In this document: piece after piece, positions 34,901 through 43,348 of the stretch | Numbering within the stretch: position 1 is the first letter of the stretch | Layout of the letters: each line of letters starts with the position of its first letter | DNA from: Aphrocallistes beatrix | Lineage: Eukaryota > Porifera > Hexactinellida > Sceptrulophora > Aphrocallistidae | DNA: 64,000 nt | Assembly (NCBI GenBank): GCA_963281255.1 | Contig: OY725490.1 | Span: forward strand, 3,162,001-3,226,000 | Direction of reading: 5' to 3' | The notes under the pieces: model-generated | Told to the model about the DNA's origin: nothing | Databases searched by the model: none | Seen by the model: only the letters and a program-made list of their open reading frames with translations | Translations under genes and position numbers: made by a program

Positions 34901-37900
34901 GGAGCCCTGTCATCTAGTGACATATGATCCAGTTGATTAATAATAGCTAGTCTTAGTTTAGTACATTTATTTGCAAATGACGGAGTTGTAGAAAGTTTTA
35001 TGACATCTGAATCAAAGAGTCTACCACTTGTGTCATTCATTTGTTGAGAATTAAATGCCAGTGGCAAGACAAACAAATTTTCACTTGAAATTTGGATTAA
35101 GTCTGATATTTTGACTCCTTCAGCTTCCATGAGAGAGTCTGAACTGAGTTTATCCATGAGAAGATGCATAGAATTGAGGTGTTTGGAAGGATCTGGATCT
35201 GCTTGTTGGTTCAGTACGAAAAATATTTTTGGAGCTTTCACTTTATTAACTTTAAGTCGATTCAAGGAATAAGCACATATTTGTAAAAGATTCTGTATTT
35301 CACTTCCAATATCTCCCTTCACGTTAATTATTACAACTTGAGACACAGAAAAGCAGAATAGAACCATTGTCTTGTCAAAATTGATCTTTGAAGTATCCTG
35401 GATGTTTTCTCTCTCAATAGCATCCAGTCCCTCTGTATCGAGGATTAAGAAAGATTGGGAGAGGTTGACGGGTCTATCCAGTTTGGAAAGAGATGCATAT
35501 ATTCCTCTTGTGCACCTGCCAGCACTTGTAAGGAATTTGCATCCGAAACAATAATTTAGAAGCGTCGATTTGCCTGAACTCTGAGGACCCAATATGCTTA
35601 TTACTATTGGAGCTGGCTTTATTTTGATGGATTGACCTTTATTTATTTCAGCTAATAATTCTTTTTGACTTAAGTAGTATTGGGATAAAAGTGTATCAAT
35701 ATCTTTGTAGAAAAATCTCAAATTATCACCATCAATTAATTCGAAAGCTTCACCATTTCGGACATGATTACTGTAGTTCAAAGTAAAAAGCTCTTTATAA
35801 TATTGATTGGTAGAAACTTTCTGTGAATACTTATTGAAGAGTAGAGATTCTCTCCACAAAATTTCAATTGTGTAGCTATCATTTTTTTTTTCTTTAATGG
35901 TTATATCATCACATCTTACTTGTTTAGTATTTACAACTCTTGAAATGTGAGAAAGTTCTTTAGATAATTTGAACAAAATTAAAGTGGAATTCTCTTGTTC
36001 TAGGATACAATTAAAAACAATCACGATTTTCCCCATTTCAGTTGCTTTAAGTTTCTTTTCGATTATCTCACAGTTCGAGTTGTGCTCATCTGCATTATCT
36101 AGATCATGAGAAGCTTTGTGGTATGAGCTCATAAATTCAATAAAACTTGGATAAAAATTTAAAAAGTCGAATTGAATTGCGCTTGACTCAGCAACCATTT
36201 CAGTAATGTATCTGATGAGTTGTTGATCTCCTTCAAGATCTTTTGCAACAAGAGAATTCCATGTCTGAAATAAATCTAATATAAATTGGCTTTCTATATA
36301 ATGAGGACTTTCAATATTTAAATGGAAAATATCATGACCTATCTCTTTTGGAGATTTTCGCCAATATTGTATCCCTCCTCTTGTTAAATCAGGAATAGAA
36401 ACGATTGTTCGAGATGCTCCATCAAAAAACTCATTTGAAATAGTAATATCTTCACATTCACAATCTCTTAGAAAAATATAAATATGTTGCAGTTTAAATT
36501 CGCTTAATTCTTTCTCGATTTCACCTCTATTTCTATTGTAATCATCATTACAGATGTGTATTAATGCCACATCAAGATAGAAACACATCATTTGGATTAT
36601 ATTTAAGTCTGAATGACTATGACAATCAATGAATGCCCATTTTGTGGATTCTAAATTTTCCTGAGTTTGACCAAAAATATTTTTAGTGATTTGAATGTCA
36701 ATTGAACGGAAGTGAAAGGCGCTACTCTGAGGACTTCCACTCACGAAATCTGTACCAAATATTAGATCTAGAAGTTGAGACTTTCCAACTGTATTCCAAC
36801 TTGCTCTGCCTAACCCAAATGAAATTAATCCATTGTACTTTTCCAGACAGTACCACAGCTCTTTGCAAAATTCAAATTGTATCTCATTTGATTCACTGTT
36901 TAGATTTTTGAGTTTTGGATAGTAAAGAGGGACTGTATTGCTGAACGAGTAATGCTCAATGCATAGACCTCTCAATATTGGGTCAGACAATTGGAAGATT
37001 ATGTGAAACAAAGCGTGTGCAGTTACAGAAATTTTGCTTAAGTTTGATATTGTTTGGGCGAGGTCTTCAAAAGGGAGATTACACTTAAGATAGTAGAATA
37101 TTAGAGGTAATAACTCGAATATCAATTTATTTAGTTTCTTGGGGTTCTTCCTCGATTTAAAGCGACTATTTATTTCATCAAATGAATAGGTACTTATTGT
37201 TCTGTAATCTTCTAATGAAATTTTCTTTTTCTCAAATTCTTTTGAAAGTTTTGTTATTTCGTTCACTTGAACTTCATGGAAATATTTTGCTTCAATAGGG
37301 TGTTTAACATATTGGTGAAAATATTTGCTTACTACTGCTTCTATCTTATTCAACCTAGAGCTCAGTTGTTCAATGTTCTCGCTTCTATTTTTCTTTATTT
37401 CTATAAAATCATATACGCTTAATTCTTCATCCATAGCTAAGCAATTTCGTCCTTCTTCATATTTACTAAAGTATTGTTCAACATTTTGATAATCAAGTTT
37501 TCTCATATGCTTCATAAAATACAATTGATCTTGAAATTTCAGGTCTTTGGATTTTATTTTTTGCCGTAATGAAATTTCTGACATGTGGCCACATACATTA
37601 TTTATAGTTTCTAAAGCCTTTTTTCCTTCTTCTCCCCAAAATGTCATAATAGCAGAGTTAATGTGTTCTTTTACCTTTGCGGGCGGTATTTTTACAATCT
37701 CAGAAATTTCATTAACACTATTCCCAAGGTTGTACTTTTCTTCTATAAAGTTCTTTTGAACTTCATTTAACGGCTGCATCGCAATATATTTTGTAGCCAA
37801 ATGTTCATCAACTTCACAAAACATTGCGATATCTACTGGACGAATTAGACTTGGGTTATCTTTTAAACACTTTTTGATATTATCAATTTCTTCACTTGTT

Positions 37901-38142
37901 AATTGTTGTTCTTCCTTGAAAGATTCTAATACATCCAAGGCTTTAATAGCTAGTTCTTCAGAAATGTTTAATTTTGCTGTTAATAAACTGGTCGAGTTTT
38001 CGGAAAGTCTTTCGCGCTTTGTAAGTATATATTTAACATTTTCATGAGATAATCCTAGATTTAAAAGAGCTGACTGCAGTTTTGACTCAACTGTGCATTG
38101 GATAGAATTTACTCTATCCATATCTGTTTCTTCTTTTTCCAT
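31909..38142 (-). CDS. Very large GTPase (VLIG/URGCP-like) with zinc segment and VWA domain, copy 1
   Basis: A single 6.2-kb exon of 2077 codons; a giant single exon is typical of VLIG/GVIN genes. Residues 1-430 are helical. A first, degenerate GTPase-like region is at about 440-560 (WNTVGKSQLLDLIFGTDF, then GSPQSSAFHFRSIDIQ as in URGCP/VLIG). The second GTPase region has G1 GPQSSGKST (about 850-858), G3 DTEGL (about 900) and the NQQAD G4-like motif. Coiled helices follow to about 1750. A Cys/His segment (CPSQCPSCGKFCE and KTGHQISSMGG, about 1843-1885) looks zinc-binding. A VWA domain starts near 1985 with MIDAS-like DGTGSMN. The frame ends early at GGGDFPEAG through a frameshift. VLIGs are interferon-induced in vertebrates; a role in immunity here is inference. 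Paralogue: 61056-64000. Confidence 0.9.
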   Translation of the reverse strand: MEKEETDMDRVNSIQCTVESKLQSALLNLGLSHENVKYILTKRERLSENSTSLLTAKLNISEELAIKALDVLESFKEEQQLTSEEIDNIKKCLKDNPSLIRPVDIAMFCEVDEHLATKYIAMQPLNEVQKNFIEEKYNLGNSVNEISEIVKIPPAKVKEHINSAIMTFWGEEGKKALETINNVCGHMSEISLRQKIKSKDLKFQDQLYFMKHMRKLDYQNVEQYFSKYEEGRNCLAMDEELSVYDFIEIKKNRSENIEQLSSRLNKIEAVVSKYFHQYVKHPIEAKYFHEVQVNEITKLSKEFEKKKISLEDYRTISTYSFDEINSRFKSRKNPKKLNKLIFELLPLIFYYLKCNLPFEDLAQTISNLSKISVTAHALFHIIFQLSDPILRGLCIEHYSFSNTVPLYYPKLKNLNSESNEIQFEFCKELWYCLEKYNGLISFGLGRASWNTVGKSQLLDLIFGTDFVSGSPQSSAFHFRSIDIQITKNIFGQTQENLESTKWAFIDCHSHSDLNIIQMMCFYLDVALIHICNDDYNRNRGEIEKELSEFKLQHIYIFLRDCECEDITISNEFFDGASRTIVSIPDLTRGGIQYWRKSPKEIGHDIFHLNIESPHYIESQFILDLFQTWNSLVAKDLEGDQQLIRYITEMVAESSAIQFDFLNFYPSFIEFMSSYHKASHDLDNADEHNSNCEIIEKKLKATEMGKIVIVFNCILEQENSTLILFKLSKELSHISRVVNTKQVRCDDITIKEKKNDSYTIEILWRESLLFNKYSQKVSTNQYYKELFTLNYSNHVRNGEAFELIDGDNLRFFYKDIDTLLSQYYLSQKELLAEINKGQSIKIKPAPIVISILGPQSSGKSTLLNYCFGCKFLTSAGRCTRGIYASLSKLDRPVNLSQSFLILDTEGLDAIERENIQDTSKINFDKTMVLFCFSVSQVVIINVKGDIGSEIQNLLQICAYSLNRLKVNKVKAPKIFFVLNQQADPDPSKHLNSMHLLMDKLSSDSLMEAEGVKISDLIQISSENLFVLPLAFNSQQMNDTSGRLFDSDVIKLSTTPSFANKCTKLRLAIINQLDHMSLDDRAPYQNMSEWMEMAGVIWDTIIEYQDVFKCRISEELKCSNKLDQIVEELMENFYSHQNEFAKLTTSLCDEIKCIKSYVDPNMKLTEKMSEFDELFMKYQNRSVAIFYEKCQNNSLLKKMQDMCEERASNFKRLIYVVRTQYENQIKIHIKLALAEINLTKNTKKFKLVIAENVEKYLNFSKQELEEAFENSWKEIFCNKDLEEEIQEREEDFSNLYSIFKMEFNSMEEEHVISQSFHEHNFDMDKLVHSLKRYIHEQFLNHSSDQAKPFINALNGYHTPIKDMVPYNGSPKCIYLSQKSLYKTSTPSSQPRLCTDTNLKPHHWIPPECEGLLQYCSGLYCHPDIIWKPNKRTQVNMLKSYLRDIEPSEKDIWPKFIKDICDISKLLSPDSDVSSAIVKKLINALCLKIRVLNYEIGFIHACLSNFAERALSTLIFAYAFKIRREYTNKIKKGNRQRKEIVKESLLRHFKQKIKDHKMICGEWDQDTMTKRDSEISEKYASDYIESVKRSLKISEQQNLMNLLEYTCRKESLSHESMLFLALERVREEVKKDPGKKVTDTNNFVIQYICNRNEILQNLFRVKWQEVEEKLYQIIFDKMKQAFTITNLKLNNVLNLLVLDLESKSENNEFDSDIFFQFIEHDKNFKETKEIPHKAVNHYFRKYLDPAISKEDFTKFLLDVFEVDGIQVKVCETYTLPCKHSEPVLNEDTFSKLVNTEMFNETELIFNIYNFVKHFQSILKDYSFDLNQDDFQEIILNLKKEFEKNVIGCPSQCPSCGKFCEREIHTNEGKCQIKTGHQISSMGGNVWNADESNTAVLFICDDYKEHTQINLLGNSLTWEEFKNKCGSEWDWNLPNEEKYKYKQQENPQLMKDVWNKYGNGILNYVNVKQETTITFVPYTTFEQVNEPLLPINYYICFVIDGTGSMNIDIARVIVSVGQLISSFISQGNSSQFRVVVYRDHCDENIIETFPSTNDFTHQQNTVEDFLSNIKTTGGGDFPEAG

Positions 38143-38364
38143 GGCTATACTTTGAAAGAAAATGAAAATTATTTTAATTCCTATAGCTCAATTTCGGTGA
38201 AATGGGTCGCTTTTGAAAATTTTATAAAAGGCCTTTTTTGGGCAATGAACTTACTACTAATAAGTTCAACTTTCTTCTACTCCTCATAAAACAAAATGCC
38301 AAAATCGTTACAATTTGGTAACTGTGCTTAATCTTGGTTGAGAGGAAGGAGTGGATGTTTTATA

Positions 38365-38512
38365 TAGAGACTTACATTTTGTGATTTTTTAAGTGATATC
38401 GATATTTTGACAGTAAGACAGACGTAATTAGAGACGTTATCTACCTTATAATTAATCAATGTGGGCCCAGGCGCCCGAATTGCTCCTCCAGCGGACACTT
38501 TGTGTCATTTAG
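38365..38512 (+). mobile_element. Helitron-like element, 3' end fragment
   Basis: Matches the last ~150 bp of the family at 29160-29653 (AGACGTTATCTACC, TTATAATTAATCAATG, partial GC-rich hairpins with GGACACTTTGTGTC). The final hairpin is missing. Confidence 0.65.
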
Positions 38513-38829
38513 GTGTACAGGAGTATCGGGGATGCATTCCTAAAGTATGGGAACAAATAAAAAATTCTGGTTTCAAAGCTGAGTAATTTTGAATGCAGAA
38601 TAAAGAATTAAAATAAAATACATGCACTACTAAGTTTCTTTCACTTTAACTGCATGGTTTTAATTAATATATCCCAAAATATTTTACTTAACAGTGTTTG
38701 TATGATTTATTTTGTGGCTAGTCGAATACTTTATTTCCGTATTCGACGTATGCACAACCGCTACTCTTAGTAAACCCCGAATAAACTGCAAATACATTCA
38801 ATAAGTTTTCATCCCATATCTGTATCTCA

Positions 38830-39375
38830 AAAGATAGTGAAAATATTTTCAATTTGTCCACTGTATTCCTTAGAGCAGCGGTTTTCAACCTTTTTGGGTT
38901 GTGGACCCCCAATAAAAATTTTGCTATATTCTGTGGACCCCCTCCTATTAACTGTACACAAAATTTAGAATACTGTGGACCCCCTGGTATCTTCCTGTGG
39001 ACCACTAAGAGGTCCATAGACCCCAGGTTGGGAACAACTGCCTTAGAGGATCAGCTTCCAATTTGTATATTGGTTTACTTTGATAGGACAATTTTTGTGA
39101 TTCCTACATTAGACTTTTGTACATTGGTTTAGGGTACTGTCAAAAATTTGAATCTTTCCATTGAAAATGGCTTAAATCTAAATTTGGAGAATAAAAATTT
39201 TAAAAATCGTGGAATAAGATCATTGAAAGGTTAAATATTTAAGAACCAATGTGAAAAGTAAACGGGAGGTGTTCAGTAGAATTGCTCGTGATGGAAAATA
39301 TAATGCCACTTTTAGTGGATTTTTGACCAATTTTCGCCATTTAAAAAGTGAGGCAAAAGTGGTAGTAAACCACTA
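38830..39375. repeat. Dispersed repeat D, copy interrupted by a hAT MITE
   Basis: Matches 15950-16330. The flanks of the MITE (ATTCCTTAG and GAGGATCAGC) are joined in the uninterrupted relative near 16548-16570, a natural empty site. Confidence 0.75.
38868..39048. mobile_element. hAT-type MITE with 8-bp target duplication
   Basis: The element at 38876-39040 (165 bp) starts CAGCGGTTTTCAACC and ends GGTTGGGAACAACTG, the CAGnGGTTCTCAACC pattern known from hAT elements in many animals. Flanks are exact CCTTAGAG duplications (38868-38875, 39041-39048). Inside, GTGGACCCCC is repeated three times. Confidence 0.92.
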
Positions 39376-39564
39376 TTTCTCCACCAAAACCTCGATTCCG
39401 ATGGAATGATCATTTTCATTCTAAATTTCAGCCTTCTATCACTTAAAATGACTGAGTTATGGTCGAAAAACTGAAATTTCTAATTATAAAAAGGTGACAA
39501 TGACGTCATAATTCAATAATGAGTCGACATTTTCGTCTGAGCTCAGAACTTAGTGGAGCCATAG

Positions 39565-39602
<38 letters not shown>

Positions 39603-39775
39603 AACAAACAAACAAACATTAATCGAGTTTTAATAGTAAGGATGACAACCGCGCTTCGCCTGCTTGCGCTGCGCGGGTAGGGGACACTTTGTGTCCGTCG
39701 GAGGCGCCCTTTGGGCGCCAGGGATCACATTGATTAATTATAAGGGAGATAACATCTCTTAAAAATGTCGGTCGA
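39376..39775 (-). mobile_element. Two Helitron-like elements joined head to tail
   Basis: The 5' part of one copy (minus strand; ends AACTCGATTAATG... AGTAAGGA at about 39618-39642, with a (TA)n run at 39569-39597 and a CAAA run) is followed at once by the GC-rich 3' tail of a second, truncated copy (39650-39740). Direct tandem joining is a habit of Helitrons. Confidence 0.6.
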
Positions 39776-40113
39776 CAGACCGATAGTGCAGCTCACAGGG
39801 CGGCGCCAGTTGTTTTCATCAGGGTTCGCATAGGGGTGGCAGATCATCTGGCAGGGGTCGCAGAATAAAGGAAGGGAACTCAAAAATGTCTCATTTTTTA
39901 GATCGTATCCATAACCTTTTTTAAATTTATTTTTGTTATGTGACTTTAATAATACGTATATTGTTCCTGTTTCTTTCACAAAATTTCACTTAATCTCATA
40001 TAACATAGAACTAAAATCACAAATTTCGTAAATATACACCTATAAATCCTGCGCCCCCTCTAACGCCGCCACTGGCAGCTCAGGAAGTGACTCGAAGGAA
40101 CATGAAATGTGAA

Positions 40114-41073
40114 TATCGGGAACGGATTACTTATATGTCGGCGGCCGACATTGTCGGCTAGCCGACATATAAGCAAATATGGCCGACATATAAGGATCTA
40201 GCCGACATATAAGGATCTAGCCACCATATAAGTGAATATGGCCGCCATATAAGGATCTAGCCGCCAAATAAGGATTCTCATGCGTTACGGTATTATGTAT
40301 GTTTAGCAGCCATATAAGCAAAAATGGCCGTCATCTAAGGGGAGTATGACACTTGTGTACAGAGACAGTTGTGTACAAGCATTAGAAAGATACGTAGTTG
40401 TAGTACTAGAGGTATACCAGTGTAACATAAGGTATTTTCGGTACAGAATTAACTGCTACCTGTGAATAGGAGTTGAATCGTGAACTGTATTTATCTACTT
40501 CTTTGGTTTCTGAACACATAATAATCTGTTGTTTAAAATCAAAAAAACAGGTAGGAATATTTTTTAAACTCATATTCACAGGTAGCGGTTAATTCTGTAC
40601 CCCAAATACCCTACGTTACACTGGTGTACCCCTAGTACCCTAGTTAGAGAACCACTGATAATATTAGGGCTGTCTACAACTACGTATCTTTCTAATTCTT
40701 GTACACAACTGTCACTCTAATGCTTGTACACAAATGTCTCACAAATCTTGTACACAACTGTCTTCCTAATCCTGTACACAAATGTCTCTGTACACAAGTG
40801 TCTCACTCCGCATCTAAGGACTTTCTTTAAGTTTTGTAAACGAGTATTGCATAGAATATTTATAGTTCTTCATGCAAGAGTCAGTCAGAGTCCATATTTG
40901 GCAGTTAGGGATAGCATGTATGCATGGAGAATCCTTATTTGGCGGCCATATTCACTTATATGGCGGCTAGGAATAGGTGTGCATGAACTATCCTTATATG
41001 GCGGCCATATTTGCTTATATGTCGGCTAGCCGACAATGTCGGCCGCCGACATATAAGTAATCCGTATCGGGAA
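40114..41073. mobile_element. MULE-type non-autonomous element with 9-bp target duplication
   Basis: The element at 40123-41064 (942 bp) starts CGGATTACTTATATGTCGG and ends with its complement. It is flanked by exact TATCGGGAA duplications (40114-40122, 41065-41073); a 9-bp duplication is the Mutator mark. The arms contain arrays of a 13-14 bp unit (GCCGACATATAAG and the GCCATATAAG variant) and nested GCCGACATTGTCGGC palindromes. Further in are TTGTGTACA repeats. It is non-coding. Confidence 0.88.
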
Positions 41074-41089
41074 ATACTCATTTTAGGGC

Positions 41090-42092
41090 ATTCCAAGTTG
41101 AAATTTGTTCTAGATATTAAAATACCCTATAATAGCCGTTGAAAGCTCGCTAAGAAGAATTTTTCAAAAGGTGTGAAAATAGTATATATATCAATGATAA
41201 TAACTCATGAAATATTAACATTATTACTTTTAAAGTGTGAAAATCGGAATCTACATATTAAAATGCCATAGATTAGCCGTTGAGAACTCACTTTTAACTC
41301 AAAATAAGAAATTTCAAAAGGTGTGAAAATATGTATATATCCATATGCTAATACCGCATAAATATTTAACATTATTACTTATACAAGCACGCTTCGCTTG
41401 CTTGCGCTGCGCGGCTGGCGGACACTTCGTGTCCGCCGGAGGCTCCCTTCGGTCGCCTGGAGGTGACATTGGTTAATTATAAGGGAGATATCATCTCTAA
41501 ATATGTCCATCTTAGTTTTAAAATCGATATCACTCGAAAAATCACCAAATTTGTCAATTTTTAAAATTTTGATGAGTAATGATGACGTCATAAGAGAGTG
41601 ATGAGTTATCATTTTTTGATAGTTGCATCATATGTGAGATATGTTAGTATACATATTCTATTAAAATTTCAGCCTTCTATCTCCTATAATGGCTGAGTTA
41701 TGCCCGAATAACTGTGTTGCTTAACTTTTAAAAATGTGCCAATGACGTCATAATTCCATGATGAGTTGACATTTTGCTCTGAACTCAGAACTTACTGGAG
41801 TCATAGCCAAAATACTCCCACATGCCAAAAATCAGCTTTCTGCGCCCGGCAGTTTCTTCAATCAATTCGTTACAGATATATATATATATAGATATATACG
41901 TATATATATAAATAAATAAATATACATTAATCGAGTTTTAATAGTAAGGAAAGTGCGAAAATCGGGTTCTACATATTAAAATATCCTATATTAGTCGTTG
42001 AGAGCTCGCTTTTAGCATTAAATAATATTTTTTTCAAAAGGTGTGAAAATATGTATATATCAATATTTTAATAACTCTTAAAATATTCATAT
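41090..42092 (+). repeat. Tandem ~150-bp repeats interrupted by a Helitron-like element
   Basis: Units start at GGTGTGAAAATAGTATATA (41171), GGTGTGAAAATATGTATATA (41321) and again at 42034. Each contains a CTACATATTAAAAT block and GCCGTTGAGA/GTCGTTGAGA. The spacing of the first two is 150 bp. The third is displaced by the insertion at about 41385-41943. More units continue at 47846-47940 and 48790-48906. Confidence 0.75.
41385..41943 (-). mobile_element. Helitron-like non-autonomous element, complete copy
   Basis: Read on the minus strand it starts TCCTTACTATTAAAACTCG, then has AT microsatellites, AATTGATTGAAGAAACTGCC, two TGACGTCA sites and three GC-rich hairpins, and ends in GCTTG. The 5' TC, hairpin near the 3' end and absence of target duplication fit Helitrons. 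The 3' end is CTTG, not the canonical CTRR. The host unit is restored exactly when the element is removed. Confidence 0.65.
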
Positions 42093-42143
42093 TATCCTTA
42101 CTATTAAAACTCGATTAATGTTTGTTTATATATATATATAATA

Positions 42144-42409
42144 TATAGTCGAACCTCCGAGATCCGGATTTCTTAGATCCGGACACCTCCCTAGACCGGG
42201 CATATTTTTGAAAAAGCACTCTTATCCTCCCAAAGGAGTGTACAAATCGCCGCTTTATAAGGAAATAGAACTCGATGCCATATAAGTTTTCATTACTGTA
42301 CACTTACCGGTTTCGCATGCTATACTGGAAAAAATTCTGAGATCCCGACAATTCTAAGATCCGGACACTGTTTGGACGGGACTGCCCGGATCTGAGAGGT
42401 TTTACTGTA
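42144..42409. mobile_element. pogo/Tigger-type MITE
   Basis: Ends TA-TAGTCGAACCTCCGAGATCC and GGATCTGAGAGGTTTTACTG-TA. The inverted repeats are rich in GATCCGG. TA flanks. Non-coding. Confidence 0.82.
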
Positions 42410-43348
42410 TAACGAATTGATTGAAGAAACGGCCGGGCGCAGAAAGCTGATTTTTGGCATGTGATAATATTTTGGCTATGGCTCTGTTGCAGGCCAAATG
42501 CGTTTTCAGGCCAAACGCGTTTCGCCTGAAAAACTAGGCTAAACGCGTTTGGCCTAGGCCAGAAGCGTTTTCATTATTTTCTAAAACCCATGGGTGTATT
42601 TCTAATTAAATAATTGAAGTTGTAATATATGTACATTATACCACGATTAGTAAGCATAGGAATATCTTACAAACCTTTACATATTTCTCATAATTAGACT
42701 GTATTTAGTCATAATTTTAATTATTAATGATTTTATTTACATACGATAAATTCAAAGTTGTTGATTCAATATACGTACTTCTAGTTGTACTCGATTTTAT
42801 AAAGATTCGTAACTTTGCTCATTTGTTTGGTATCACGTCATATCAAACTCTTAAATACCTAGACTAAATATAGATTTCCTATCGCTCCATTACCTGAATG
42901 GAATTTAAATAAGATTTCTCAAACGAACGAATACAGAAAGTAGGAGCACAACAAATAGTTGATATAAATTAGAGATGTGCTATGATGTGTTTGTTGCTCA
43001 CGTAATACAAGAAGTTGTTTGTCAAACTATTATCTGGTTGTCTTGTTATGACAGCCAAGTGTTTTGTGGCATTTTGAGTTACCGGTTTTGTGCGAACGTC
43101 TACATTTACATCTGTTTGAATTGCATCCTGATGTGCAATTGCATTGTAGCTTGTTCCAAGGACTTCTAGAGACACGGACGGGAAACTCGCAAACTGTTGG
43201 GAAAAAAAACAAGTGGCTGATTTTTAAAATTTCATTAATTCTTTTATTTCAACCCTAAGACCCTTTTTTTATTGTTTGGAATAAATAAGGAAACCCAATC
43301 TCGATTAATTTTACTTGTTATCCTGTTGAAGTTCTTTTATGCCTTAGG

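Noticed and set aside
42969-43258. Small genes in the left P-element arm
   Set aside because: They lie within the terminal inverted repeat and differ between arms. The CXC-like peptide is kept as a finding only.
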